64,000 nucleotides of DNA from Anaeromyxobacter oryzae (GCF_023169945.1 NZ_AP025591.1:2254501-2318500), one strand, 5' to 3'; positions 43,069 through 52,294 are shown, counted from the stretch's first letter. Notes: generated by a model from the sequence alone, not told the origin. A program made the numbers and translations.

Positions 43069-43730
43069 GCTCCGTGCATCGTCGGGACCGCCGGGGCCCG
43101 CCCGCGGGCGGCGAGCGCCGCCGCGACCTGGTACTCCGTCGGCCGCGCCGCCTGCGCGTACCAGTAGCCGACCGCGATGAACTCCGGCGGGAGGTCGAGC
43201 ACCACCAGCTCGTCGACGGCCCGCCGCAGCGCCGGGAGGTGGCGCGGGTCCGCGATCGGGGTCGCGAGGACGAGCCACTCCGGCCGCTCCGAGCGGACCG
43301 CGTCCACGACCGCGCGCGGCGAGAGGCCGCCGTCGACGCCGTCCGCGACGACGATCACGTTGCGTCCCGCGAGCTCGATGGGTGGCTGACCGCCGCGGCA
43401 CGTCGCGCCGTGCTCCTCCGCCTCCGCCCGTCGCTGCGCGAGCATCCGCTCGACGTCCTCCGCGGGGACGCCGAGCTCGGTCGCGGCGCCGGGCTCCACC
43501 AGGCAGGCGCCGCGCTCCGCCACCGCGCCGAGGGACCGCTCCGCCCCCCGGAGCGGCACGAGCTCGGCCGCCCCCCGGATGTCGAGCTCCGCTCCGAGGA
43601 CGTCGGCGATCTCGGCCGCGACCGCGAACCCTCCGGGGCCGACGGCGACCACGACCGGAGCCGTGCCTGCGAGGTGTAGCAGCCGCCGCGCGAGCTGCCG
43701 CCCGGCTTCACGCCGATCACGGAACGTCAT
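43065..43730 (-). CDS. phosphoribosyltransferase-like protein with degenerate PRPP loop
   Basis: 221 aa from ATG 43730 with a GGAGG ribosome site. It is a paralogue of the next gene: FRDRREAGRQLARRL, VVAVGPGGFAVAAEIADVLGAELDI, and C-terminal PPEFIAVGYWYAQ. The PRPP loop, DDGxATG in active enzymes, reads VVADGVDGGLSPRAVV here, so Asp-Asp is Ala-Asp and ATGAT is lost. It likely lacks phosphoribosyl transfer and may bind a nucleotide or regulate. It overlaps the APH gene by 4 bp. Confidence 0.85.
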   Translation of the reverse strand: MTFRDRREAGRQLARRLLHLAGTAPVVVAVGPGGFAVAAEIADVLGAELDIRGAAELVPLRGAERSLGAVAERGACLVEPGAATELGVPAEDVERMLAQRRAEAEEHGATCRGGQPPIELAGRNVIVVADGVDGGLSPRAVVDAVRSERPEWLVLATPIADPRHLPALRRAVDELVVLDLPPEFIAVGYWYAQAARPTEYQVAAALAARGRAPAVPTMHGA

Positions 43731-44113
43731 GGCATCCTCCACGCCGGCCGGGATCCCGGCCCCTCCGCACCACCCGGGTCGAGCCCGTCTTCCCCCACCG
43801 GGGTCCCGCCGGCACGCACCCGCCGTCCCCTCGAGCGGACCGGATCCGGTCGGCGCGTCGAGACGCGTCGGTGGCGCCCGGTCCTTCGTTCCCTCGCGAC
43901 GAGGTGCGCGTGGGAGAGCTGTGCATCGCGCGTTCCGCAGCCCCCGCCCGCCGCGATCCGAGCGATCGCGGCGCGAACCACGGATCCCCTCCCGGGCATC
44001 GTCGGCGGAAGTTGCGTCGGGTGCGGGAGGCGGCGCATGCGGTGCGCACGATTACCCGGGGATGCGGGCCGGCGTGCGGGCCACGGCTCGCGCGCCGCTG
44101 CGGCGCGGATCGC
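43731..44113. other. 383-bp intergenic region between PRTase paralogues
   Basis: No gene in either strand. It holds a 14-bp perfect palindrome (GACCGGATCCGGTC, 43838-43851) and an 8-bp stem hairpin at 43951-43971 (CCGCGATC, loop CGAGC). Both may serve promoter control of the three-gene unit on the left or termination of the gene on the right. Confidence 0.4.
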
Positions 44114-44770
44114 TCAGGACACGCTCGCCGCGTCGGGCGCGCGGGCATCCCGCAGGCAGTCGAGCACCTCTGCGTCCGACACCTGCGTGAACCGCCGGTA
44201 CCACCAGCTCACGGCGAGGAAGTCCGGCGGCTCCTCGACGGCGATCACCTCGTCGAAGTGCCGGCGCAGCTCGTCCAGGCTCACCGCGGCGATGACCGGC
44301 GCAGCGAGGACGACGCGAGCCGCGCCCCAACGGCGCACCGCGAGCCCCGCGGCGCGAGCGGTCGCGCCGGTCGCCACGCCGTCGTCGACGACGATGACCG
44401 TCCGCCCGGCGACCGCGATGGGCAGCACCTCCCCGCGGTACGCGCGGACGCGGCGGGCGAGCTCTCGCCCGGCCTGCTCCGCGATGTCGGCGACCTCCTC
44501 GTCGGTGACGCCCAGCTCCGCCACGAGCGCACGGTCGACGAACACGGCGCCAGCCTCGGAGATCGCGCCGATGGCGCACTCCGGCGCGCCGGGCGTGGCG
44601 AGCTTGCGGACGACGAGGAGGTCGAGGGGCGCGCCGAGGGCGCGCGATACCTCGCGCGCGACGGGGAGGCCGCCGCGTGCGAGCCCGAACACGACCGGCT
44701 CCTCGGCGCGGAGGTGCTCGAGGCGCGCCGCGAGCAGGCGCCCGGCGTGCTCCCGATCCTGGAAGATCAT
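44114..44770 (-). CDS. phosphoribosyltransferase family protein
   Basis: 218 aa. VFGLARGGLPVAREVSRALGAPLDLLVVRKLATPG at the N-terminus, then the full PRPP loop VIVVDDGVATGATARA and VVLAAPVIAAVSLDEL. C-terminal PPDFLAVSWWYRRFTQVSDAEV is the hood of the family often annotated as predicted phosphoribosyltransferase, near erythromycin-esterase and hydrolase genes. No signal. Substrate unknown. Divergent from the P-type ATPase. Confidence 0.9.
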   Translation of the reverse strand: MIFQDREHAGRLLAARLEHLRAEEPVVFGLARGGLPVAREVSRALGAPLDLLVVRKLATPGAPECAIGAISEAGAVFVDRALVAELGVTDEEVADIAEQAGRELARRVRAYRGEVLPIAVAGRTVIVVDDGVATGATARAAGLAVRRWGAARVVLAAPVIAAVSLDELRRHFDEVIAVEEPPDFLAVSWWYRRFTQVSDAEVLDCLRDARAPDAASVS

Positions 44771-44997
44771 CGACGCCCCCGCGGCGCGCGAGCGACGTCC
44801 GCGAGCCGCGCCTCGACGTTCTCACCTTCGTTCGCGGGGCACAACGACACCGCCGTGGAGGCCCGTTCACCGGAACCCGTCGAGGCCGCGGCGCGGTCGC
44901 GCCCGGCGACGCGTCGCGGCAGTCCGCCGCGGCCGGCCGCCCCCGCCGGCCGGGGGGCCGCGGGCCTGCGGGAGCGTAGAGTCCGCGAGGGGATCGC

Positions 44998-47847
44998 TTG
45001 CCGAGAGGAGCGACGTCCGCGGAGCGGGGCGCGGCACCTGGCCCCGACCGGCGCGGCGCGAGCACCGACGCGCCGGCCACGGCGTCGCTCGCGCTGCCGG
45101 CGCCCGACGTGGCCGCCGCGCTCGGCACGCGCGAGGGCGGCCTCACCGAGCGCGAGGCCGGCGCGCGGCTCGCGTCGATCGGCCGCAACGAGCTCCCGCC
45201 GCCGCGGCGCCGGTCGGGAGCGCGCCGCGCGCTGGCGCAGGTGACGCACCCGATGGCGATCCTCCTCTGGGCGGCCGCGGGGCTCTCGTTCGCGTCCGCG
45301 ATGCCGCAGCTCGGGTGGGCGATCGTCCTCGTCGTCGTCGTGAACGGCGCGGTCGGCGCGTGGCAGGAGCACCGGGGCGACCGCGCCCTCGCCGCGCTCG
45401 AGGCGCTCATGCCGCGGCGCGCGCGCGTGCTCCGCGGTGGCGGCCCGCGGGAGGTGGCGGCGGCGGAGGTCGTCCCGGGGGACGTGCTCGTGCTCGCGGA
45501 GGGGGACCGCGTCGTCGCGGACGCGCGGATCGTCCAGGCGACGCTCCTCCGGCTGGACGTGTCGCTGCTCACCGGCGAGTCGCTGCCGGTGGATCGCGAC
45601 GCGCTCCCGTGTCTCGCGCCGCGCGCCGTCGCGGACGCCTCGTGCGCCGCCCCGGCCGGCGCGACGGTCGTGACCGGGCGCGCCCGCGCCGTCGTCTTCG
45701 CGACGGGGCCGCGGACGGAGCTCGGCCGGATCGCCCGGCTCGCCACGGCCACCCGTCGCGCGCCGAGCACGCTCGAGCTCCAGGTCGCGCGCATCGTCCG
45801 GACGGTCACGGCGCTCGCGGTGGGGATGGGCGTGGCGGTGTTCGCGCTGCTGCACGTCTTCGGCGCGCCGCTCTGGGAGAGCCTCCTCTTCGCCATCGGG
45901 ATCATCGTCGCGAACGTGCCGGAGGGGCTCCTCCCGGCGATCACCATCACGCTCGCCGCGAACGTGCAGCGGATGGCGCGGCGCCACGCGCTCGTGTCGC
46001 GGCTCTCGGCCGTGGAGACGCTCGGCGCGGTCGACGTGATCTGCACCGACAAGACCGGCACCCTCACCGAGAACGCGCTCTCGGTGGAGCGCGTCTGGAC
46101 CCCCGGGCCAGCCGGGCGCGGGGGCCCGGCCGGCTCCGACGGCCCGGCCGACGCCGGCGCGGCGGGTCGGCGGCTCCTCGCCGCCGCCGCGCTCGCGAAC
46201 GACGCGCACGTCGGCCCGACGGGCGGGTCCGCCGATCCCATCGATCGCGCCCTGCTCGCCGCGGCGGCCGCCGCGCGCCTCGAGCCGGCGGCGCTCCGGC
46301 GCGCGTGCCCGAGGCTGGCCGAGGCGCCGTTCGACGCGCGCCGCCGGCGGATGAGCGTGGTGGTGCGGGCCGGCCCGCCGCTCGCGGCGACGACCGCGGG
46401 TCCGGTCGCGATCGTGAAGGGGGCGCCGCTCGCGGTGCTCGAGCGCTGCACGCGGGTGGCGGACGGCGCCGGCGTGCGGGCGATGGACGATGCCGGTCGC
46501 GCGGAGGTCCTGGAGGTGCACGACGCCCTGGCCGCGCGGGGGCTGCGCCTCGTCGCGGTGGCGATCCGGGAGGACGGCGGCGCGCTCGCCGGGCGGGATG
46601 CGGACGCCGTCGAGCGGGACCTCACGCTCCTCGGCCTCGTCGCGCTCGCCGACCCGCCGCGGGCCGGCGTCGGCGCCGCGCTCGCCGCGTGCGCGCGGGC
46701 CGGGGTCCGCGTGACGATCGTGACCGGCGATCATGGCCTGACCGCCCGCGCCGTGGCCGAGGCGGTGGGGCTCTGGACGGCCGGGTGGCGCGTCGTGGAC
46801 GGCTCCGCGCTCGAGGCGCTCGCCGAGCCGGCGCTCGAGGCGCTCCTCGAGGCGTCCGCGGGCCTCGTCTTCGCCCGGGTCACGCCTGAGCAGAAGCTGC
46901 GCCTCGTGCGGGCCTACCAGCGCCTCGGCCACGTGGTCGCCGTGACCGGCGACGGCGTGAACGACGCGCCCGCCCTCCACGCCGCAAACGTCGGGGTCGC
47001 GATGGGCAGGGCCGGCACGGACGTGGCCCGCGCGGCGGCGGACGTCGTCCTGCTCGACGACGACTTCTCCACGATCGTCGCGGCGGTCGAGGGCGGCCGG
47101 ACGACCTTCGCGAACGTCCGCAAGTTCCTCGCGTACGTGCTCACCTCCAACGTCCCCGAGATCGCGCCGTTCCTCGCGATGGTCGTGCTGCACGTGCCGC
47201 CGGCGCTCGGGATCCTGCAGATCCTCGCGATCGACCTCGGCACCGACATGCTCCCCGCGCTCGCGCTCGGCGCCGAGCCGCCCGAGCCGGGGCTCATGGC
47301 GGGCCCACCGCGCGCGCGCGGCCGGCGGGTCCTCGACGTCCAGTTGCTCCTCCGCGCCTACGGGTGGCTCGGGGTGGTCGAGGCGGCGGCGTGCCTCGCC
47401 GCGTTCTTCGCGGTGTGGTGGCGCGCGGGGTACGGGCTCGGGGCGCTCCAGGCGGTCACGCCGGCGCTGCTCGCGCACGCGGCCCCTGCGGCGGTCGCGG
47501 CCACGTACCGCGAGGCGACCTCGGCGGCCCTCGCGGCGATCGTCTGCTGCCAGGTCGGGAACGTCCTCGCCTGCCGCTCGGAGCGGACCTCCGCGCTCCG
47601 CCTCGCGCGGCCGGGGCGGCTCCTCGCCGCCGGCATCGCCGTCGAGGTCGCGCTCCTGCTCGCCATCGTCTACCTGCCCCCGCTCCAGGCGATGTTCGGG
47701 ACCGCGCCGCTGCCAGGGGCGGCGTGGCCGTGGCTCCTCGCCTGCGCGCCGGCGACGCTGCTCGCGGACGAGGTCGGGAAGGGGATCGTCCGGGGTGTCT
47801 CGCGCCTGCGGCGGGGGCGCGTACCGCGACGGGGCCCGGAGCGATGA
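44998..47847 (+). CDS. P2-type cation-transporting ATPase
   Basis: 949 aa from TTG 44998 (GAGGGGA seven bases before). N-terminal cation-ATPase domain (ALGTREGGLTEREAGARLA), TGES at 192-195, NVPEGLLPAITITLAANVQRMARR in TM4, phosphorylation site CTDKTGTLTE with Asp351, and the hinge GDGVNDAPALHAANVGVAMG near 650. PEGLLP in TM4 is the Ca/Na-K-type P2 pattern rather than the CPC of heavy-metal pumps. C-terminal six helices complete the fold. The ion is not clear: Ca, Na or H/K are all open. No metal-binding N-terminal domain. Confidence 0.93.
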   Translation: MPRGATSAERGAAPGPDRRGASTDAPATASLALPAPDVAAALGTREGGLTEREAGARLASIGRNELPPPRRRSGARRALAQVTHPMAILLWAAAGLSFASAMPQLGWAIVLVVVVNGAVGAWQEHRGDRALAALEALMPRRARVLRGGGPREVAAAEVVPGDVLVLAEGDRVVADARIVQATLLRLDVSLLTGESLPVDRDALPCLAPRAVADASCAAPAGATVVTGRARAVVFATGPRTELGRIARLATATRRAPSTLELQVARIVRTVTALAVGMGVAVFALLHVFGAPLWESLLFAIGIIVANVPEGLLPAITITLAANVQRMARRHALVSRLSAVETLGAVDVICTDKTGTLTENALSVERVWTPGPAGRGGPAGSDGPADAGAAGRRLLAAAALANDAHVGPTGGSADPIDRALLAAAAAARLEPAALRRACPRLAEAPFDARRRRMSVVVRAGPPLAATTAGPVAIVKGAPLAVLERCTRVADGAGVRAMDDAGRAEVLEVHDALAARGLRLVAVAIREDGGALAGRDADAVERDLTLLGLVALADPPRAGVGAALAACARAGVRVTIVTGDHGLTARAVAEAVGLWTAGWRVVDGSALEALAEPALEALLEASAGLVFARVTPEQKLRLVRAYQRLGHVVAVTGDGVNDAPALHAANVGVAMGRAGTDVARAAADVVLLDDDFSTIVAAVEGGRTTFANVRKFLAYVLTSNVPEIAPFLAMVVLHVPPALGILQILAIDLGTDMLPALALGAEPPEPGLMAGPPRARGRRVLDVQLLLRAYGWLGVVEAAACLAAFFAVWWRAGYGLGALQAVTPALLAHAAPAAVAATYREATSAALAAIVCCQVGNVLACRSERTSALRLARPGRLLAAGIAVEVALLLAIVYLPPLQAMFGTAPLPGAAWPWLLACAPATLLADEVGKGIVRGVSRLRRGRVPRRGPER

Positions 47848-47929
47848 TCTGCCGGCCTCCGTCCGCGGGGCCGCGGCCCCCTCCGCCGAGGTGACGCGCG
47901 CGCGGACCAGGCGCGAGCGAGCTCCCGCG

Positions 47930-48832
47930 TCAGCCGGTCGCCGACACGGCGAGCCGCGTCCGGAGGAGCTCGAGGACGAGGTCACGGAACGCCGTCACCT
48001 TCCGCGGCACGTGTCGCGCCGCGGGGGTCACGATGTGAAGCCACCCCGACCGGCTCTCGTACCGCGGCACGACGCGGACGAGCCGGCCGGCCACGACGTC
48101 CGCCTCCACCATGAACCCGGGGAGGAGCCCGAGCCCGGCGCCGGCCCGGACCGCGTCGCGCGCGAAGAGGATGTCGTCGCAGACGATCCGGCCGCGCGGC
48201 ACCACGCCCGTCGCCGGCGCGGGCGGCGTGACGCGGAGCCGCTGCGGCCCGGGGCGAAAGACCACCCACTCGTGCCCGGCGAGGTCGGCCTCCGTCCGCG
48301 GCGTCCCGCGCCGCGCGAGGTAGAGCGGAGACGCGTAGACCTGCGACACGATCGACGCCGCGCGCCGCACGACGAGGCTCGAGTCCTCGAGCTTCGCCCC
48401 GACGCGGAGCGCGACGTCGAACCCCTCGCCGACCAGGTCGACCACGCGTCCGGTGAGGTGCAGGTCCACCGAGACCGACGGGTACCTGGCCGTGTAGCGG
48501 GTCACGACCTCGGCGAGGAAGAGGACGCCGAGGTCCACCGGCGCGGTGACGCGAAGCTCGCCCGAGGGCAGCTCCTCGCGCTCCGGCATCTCCCCGAGCG
48601 CCGCCTTCACCGACCGGAGGAGCGGCGAGATGCGGTCGTAGAGCGCCGTGCCCGCGGCGGACAGCGAGACCTGGCGCGTGGTGCGGAAGACGAGCTGCAC
48701 GCCGAGGTCGGCCTCGAGCCGCGCGATGCCGCGGCTCACCGAGGACTTCGGGAGCCGGAGCTCCTTCGCGGCGGCGGAGAAGCTCGCGGTGCGCGCGACG
48801 GCCTCGAAGGTGGTGAGGAGGTTCAGATCCAT
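47930..48832 (-). CDS. LysR family transcriptional regulator
   Basis: 300 aa from ATG 48832. N-terminal winged helix: MDLNLLTTFEAVARTASFSAAAKELRLPKSSVSRGIARLE (read in parts). C-terminal effector domain with SGELRVTAPVDLGVLFLAEVV and RFDVALRVGAKLEDSSL-like stretch. It resembles the CrgA/DsdC-like subgroup. It is divergent from the YceI gene with 126 bp between, in which repeats fit LysR sites. Target is likely yceI, and itself by autoregulation. Confidence 0.93.
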   Translation of the reverse strand: MDLNLLTTFEAVARTASFSAAAKELRLPKSSVSRGIARLEADLGVQLVFRTTRQVSLSAAGTALYDRISPLLRSVKAALGEMPEREELPSGELRVTAPVDLGVLFLAEVVTRYTARYPSVSVDLHLTGRVVDLVGEGFDVALRVGAKLEDSSLVVRRAASIVSQVYASPLYLARRGTPRTEADLAGHEWVVFRPGPQRLRVTPPAPATGVVPRGRIVCDDILFARDAVRAGAGLGLLPGFMVEADVVAGRLVRVVPRYESRSGWLHIVTPAARHVPRKVTAFRDLVLELLRTRLAVSATG

Positions 48833-48835
48833 CGT

Positions 48836-48887
48836 TGCTCCAGCGGAACGGTGATGTGCTCCAGCGCAGATTGCGCCATCGAAGCAA
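48836..48887. promoter_or_regulatory. putative LysR binding sites between lysR and yceI
   Basis: TGCTCCAGCG is repeated at 48836 and 48857, 21 bp apart (two helical turns). Next to it TTGC (48871-48874) and GCAA (48884-48887) form a dyad with a 9-base spacer, close to the T-N11-A type. Confidence 0.55.
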
Positions 48888-48958
48888 CGGAGGCAAGTTA
48901 CGCCTCGACAGCAGGACGGAACCGGGCGCAACGCGCTCCACACGAAGGGAAAGAAGAC

Positions 48959-49504
48959 ATGGCATCCACCACCTGGGACATCGACGTCGGCCACTCCGCG
49001 ATCCACTTCTGGGTCCGGCACATGGTCATCTCCAAGGTCCACGGCCGCTTCGCCAGGTGGTCGGGCGCGATCCAGCTCGACGAGGCGGACCTCACGCGGT
49101 CCACCGTCGACGTGAAGATCGACGCGGCGTCCATCGACACGCAGGTCGCCGACCGAGACGCGCACCTCAAGTCGCCCGACTTCCTCGACGTCGCGAAGCA
49201 TCCCGAGATCGCCTTCCGGTCGCGGAAGCTCGAGAAGGCCGGGGCGGGCTACCGCGTGACGGGCGACCTCTCGCTGCACGGCGTGACCCGCGAGGTCGTG
49301 CTCGAGGCCGAGTTCGCCGGCAGCGCCAAGGACCCCTGGGGCAACCAGCGCGCCGGGTTCTCCGCGAAGGCCGCGATCGACCGCCGCGAGTTCGGCCTCG
49401 TCTGGAACGCCGCGCTCGAGACCGGCGGAGTGCTCGTCGGCGAGAAGGTCGAGATCACCATCGAGCTCGAGGCGGTGAAGAAGGCCGCCTCCGTCGCCGC
49501 CTGA
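48959..49504 (+). CDS. YceI family protein, cytoplasmic form
   Basis: 181 aa from ATG 48959. YceI fold: TTWDIDVGHSAIHFWVRHMVISKVHGRF, ADLTRSTVDVKIDAASIDT, DRDAHLKSPDFLDVAKHPEIAF, and GDLSLHGVTREVVLEAEF. There is no signal peptide, unlike the next gene. YceI proteins are lipocalin-like and bind polyisoprenoid or other lipids. It stands 52 bp before the second YceI and is under the divergent LysR. Confidence 0.94.
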   Translation: MASTTWDIDVGHSAIHFWVRHMVISKVHGRFARWSGAIQLDEADLTRSTVDVKIDAASIDTQVADRDAHLKSPDFLDVAKHPEIAFRSRKLEKAGAGYRVTGDLSLHGVTREVVLEAEFAGSAKDPWGNQRAGFSAKAAIDRREFGLVWNAALETGGVLVGEKVEITIELEAVKKAASVAA

Positions 49505-49556
49505 GCGGCGCCCCGCCCCTCACCCCTCACTCCCGCGCCGAAAGGAATCCCCGACC

Positions 49557-50156
49557 ATGAAGAAGCTCCTCGCCACGCTCGCCGCCGTCCTCCCCGCCCT
49601 CGCCCTCGCCGGCCAGGGCGCGTACAACCTCGACCCGTCCCACTCGACCGCTGGGTTCGCGGTGAAGCACCTCGTCATCTCCACCGTGCGCGGTGAGTTC
49701 CGGACCTTCTCCGGCGTCGTGAAGCTCGACGACGCGGACGTCACGAGGTCCACCGTCGAGGCGACGATCGACGTGAACAGCCTCGACACGCACGTCGCGG
49801 ACCGCGACGCGCACCTCAAGTCGCCGGACTTCTTCGACGTCGCGAAGTACCCGACCATCACCTTCAAGTCGACGAAGGTCGCGAAGGCGGGCAAGGACGG
49901 CCTCACGGTCACGGGCGACCTCACCCTGCACGGCGTGACCAGGCCGGTGACGCTCGACGTGAAGGCCTCGCCCGAGGTGAAGGGGATGTACGGCGAGACC
50001 CGCCGCGGGTTCGCTGCGACGACGAAGATCGATCGGAAGGACTTCGGCCTCACCTGGAACAAGCTCGTCGAGGCCGGCCCCGCCGTGGGCGACGAGGTGA
50101 CCATCGCGCTCGACCTCGAGGTCGTGAAGGACCAGCCCAAGGCGGCCGCGAGGTAG
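49557..50156 (+). CDS. YceI family protein, secreted form
   Basis: 199 aa, ribosome site AAAGGAATC. Signal peptide KKLLATLAAVLPALALAGQG, then YNLDPSHSTAGFAVKHLVISTVRGEF, DADVTRSTVEATIDVNSLDT, DRDAHLKSPDFFDVAKYPTITF and LHGVTRPVTLDVK. It is a tandem paralogue of the previous gene but sent to the periplasm, so the pair may handle the same isoprenoid lipid on the two sides of the membrane. Confidence 0.95.
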   Translation: MKKLLATLAAVLPALALAGQGAYNLDPSHSTAGFAVKHLVISTVRGEFRTFSGVVKLDDADVTRSTVEATIDVNSLDTHVADRDAHLKSPDFFDVAKYPTITFKSTKVAKAGKDGLTVTGDLTLHGVTRPVTLDVKASPEVKGMYGETRRGFAATTKIDRKDFGLTWNKLVEAGPAVGDEVTIALDLEVVKDQPKAAAR

Positions 50157-50183
50157 CGAAGCCGTCCAGGAAGCGATCGCACC

Positions 50184-50217
50184 GAAGCCGGCCCCGTCCG
50201 CGGGGCCGGCTTCTCTT
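50184..50217 (+). terminator. terminator after tandem yceI
   Basis: 12-bp perfect stem (GAAGCCGGCCCC), loop GTCCGC, then TCTTCG; 27 bp after the stop. Confidence 0.8.
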
Positions 50218-50323
50218 CGTCGGGCCGCGCGCCCGCAAGAGGGGTCCCTCCGTCACCCCGGCGCGCGCCCACCATCGAATCCTCCCGAGCGGCGCCCCTC
50301 TGTCGCGCCGCAGGAGGACACAC

Positions 50324-51721
50324 GTGTCTCACCGGCAGGTTCACAAGCGGAGTGGTTGGATCGCCTTCGGCGTGCTGGGCGTGCTCGCGACCGCGGCGCT
50401 CGTCCAGGCGGCGTGCAGCGGGGGGCCGGCCCTGGAACGGGCCGCCGGGGCGGCGCGGCCCATCGCGACCGCGCACGCCGCGGATCGCGAAGACGACGCG
50501 CGCGACGTCGCCGAGGCGGCGATGGCGCGGCTCGCCGACGGACGAAAGGTGTTCAGGTTCGACACGTTCGGCGACGAGGCGTTCTGGGGCGATACGCTGA
50601 AGCTCCACGAGGCGATCGAGGGAGAGGCGCACGGCGGCGTCGGGCCCGGGCTCTCGCCGAAGGCGGCGCTCGCCGCCGGCCTGAAGGTGGACGTGGACGC
50701 GCTGCCCGGCGACGTGCGCCAGGCGCTGGCGGCCGGGAAGGTCGACCTCGACGATCCGGGCGTGACGCTCGCGCTGCTGAAGCTGAACGCGGTCGTCGGC
50801 ATCACCGGCTTCCCCGACGGGAGCGGCGGCCTCCGCTCCGTGGGAATCCAGTGCGCGCTCTGCCACTCGCGGGTGGACGACTCGTTCGCGCCCGGGATCG
50901 GCCACCGGCTCGACGGCTGGTCGAACCAGGACCTGAACGTCGGCGCGATCGTGAGCCTCGCGCCGAACCTCGACCCGGTGGCGAAGCTCCTCGGCGTCTC
51001 GGTCGACACGCTCCGGCAGGTCCTCGCGACCTGGGGGCCCGGCAAGTTCGACGCCGAGGTGTTCCTCGACGGGAAGGCGCTCCGCCCCGACGGCAAGTCC
51101 GCCGCGACGCTCATCCCGCCCGCGTTCGGTCTCGCCGGCGTGAACCTCCACACCTGGACCGGCTGGGGCTCCGTCACGCACTGGAACGCGTTCGTCGCGA
51201 ACCTCGAGATGCACGGCCAGGGCACGTTCTTCGATCCACGGCTCGACGACGCGTCCAAGTTCCCCATCGCCGCCGCGAACGGCTTCGGGCACGTGCGGAG
51301 CGACCCCGATCTCGTGACGTCGAAGCTTCCCGCACTCCACCTCTACCAGCTCGCCATCGACGCGCCTCGGCCGCCGAAGGGCAGCTTCGACGCAGCCGCG
51401 GCGCAGCGGGGCGGGAAGCTCTTCGCCGGCGCCGCGAAGTGCGCCACCTGCCACGTCCCGCCGATCTTCACCGAGCCTGGCTGGAACCTGCACACCGGCC
51501 AGGAGATCGGGATCGACGATTTCCAGGCGAGCCGCTCGCCCGACGGCCGGTACCGCACGACGCCCCTCCGCGGCCTCTGGACGCACGGAAAGCGCGGCTA
51601 CTACCACGATGGTCGGTTCGCGACGCTCCGTGACGTCGTGAACCACTACGACGCCACCTTCCACCTGGGGCTGTCGGACGCGGACAAGGACGACCTCGAG
51701 CAATACCTCCAGTCGCTGTAG
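50324..51721 (+). CDS. diheme c-type cytochrome (CCP/MauG-like)
   Basis: 465 aa from GTG 50324. The N-terminus GWIAFGVLGVLATAALVQAAC is a signal peptide. Two heme motifs: CALCH near residue 186 and CATCH near 377. The C-terminal part, RYRTTPLRGLWTHGKRGYYHDGRFATLRDVVNHYD, is typical of cytochrome-c-peroxidase/MauG relatives. Between them is an EGWGSVTHWNAFVANLEMHG-like stretch unique to this branch. No Tyr-Trp pocket can be judged. A periplasmic electron carrier or peroxidase. Confidence 0.9.
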   Translation: MSHRQVHKRSGWIAFGVLGVLATAALVQAACSGGPALERAAGAARPIATAHAADREDDARDVAEAAMARLADGRKVFRFDTFGDEAFWGDTLKLHEAIEGEAHGGVGPGLSPKAALAAGLKVDVDALPGDVRQALAAGKVDLDDPGVTLALLKLNAVVGITGFPDGSGGLRSVGIQCALCHSRVDDSFAPGIGHRLDGWSNQDLNVGAIVSLAPNLDPVAKLLGVSVDTLRQVLATWGPGKFDAEVFLDGKALRPDGKSAATLIPPAFGLAGVNLHTWTGWGSVTHWNAFVANLEMHGQGTFFDPRLDDASKFPIAAANGFGHVRSDPDLVTSKLPALHLYQLAIDAPRPPKGSFDAAAAQRGGKLFAGAAKCATCHVPPIFTEPGWNLHTGQEIGIDDFQASRSPDGRYRTTPLRGLWTHGKRGYYHDGRFATLRDVVNHYDATFHLGLSDADKDDLEQYLQSL

Positions 51722-51726
51722 CCGCG

Positions 51727-51763
51727 CCGCCGCCCGGTCCGCCTTCGGTGGGCCGGGCGGCGG
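51727..51763 (+). terminator. terminator-like hairpin after the diheme cytochrome
   Basis: 14-bp stem, CCGCCGCCCGGTCC, with one G-U pair and a 9-base loop; 5 bp after the stop. No T-run. Confidence 0.6.
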
Positions 51764-51832
51764 ACATCGACGCCGATCCCCGGTGGGCGTCGCCGCGTTC
51801 CGCGCGCGGGCGCATCTGATGGAGGGGGAGCG

Positions 51833-52294
51833 ATGAGCACCAGCGAACCGAGGTGGCGCCTCGACGGCGTGCGGGTGATCCGGGGCGGCGAGCTCGATCC
51901 GAACACGCCGCAGACGCCCGGCATGACTCGCGCGGCCGCGATCAGCCGCGCGACCGTCGGCGCGCAGCGAATCTGGGCCGGAACGGTGCGGATCCACCCC
52001 GGCGCGCGCACCGGCCCGCACCACCACGGCGCGCTCGAGAGCATCATCTACGTCGTGAGCGGCCGCGCCCGGATGCGTTGGGGCGAGCGGCTCGAGTTCA
52101 CGGCCGAGGCCGGCCCCGGCGACTTCATCTTCGTGCCGCCCTACGTCCCGCACCAGGAGCTGAACGCGAGCAGCGACGAGCCGCTCGAGTGCGTGCTCGT
52201 CCGCAGCGACGCCGATCCGGTGGTCGTCAACCTGGACCTCACGCCAGCAGAGGCTCCGGAGCAGGTCCGCTGGGTCGACGCGATCCACCGCTGA
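51833..52294 (+). CDS. cupin-domain protein
   Basis: 153 aa, ribosome site GGAGGGGGAGCG. Cupin motif 1: GARTGPHHHGALESIIYVVSG with three His and a Glu, motif 2: PGDFIFVPPYVPHQELN. The set HHH...E...H is full, so it binds a metal. No extra domain. Function unknown; it may be a small isomerase or dioxygenase-like enzyme. Confidence 0.9.
   Translation: MSTSEPRWRLDGVRVIRGGELDPNTPQTPGMTRAAAISRATVGAQRIWAGTVRIHPGARTGPHHHGALESIIYVVSGRARMRWGERLEFTAEAGPGDFIFVPPYVPHQELNASSDEPLECVLVRSDADPVVVNLDLTPAEAPEQVRWVDAIHR

Noticed and set aside
43579..44190. Plus-strand frames in the gap between PRTase paralogues.
   Set aside because: Low-complexity Arg/Pro/Ser content, antisense to real genes at both ends.
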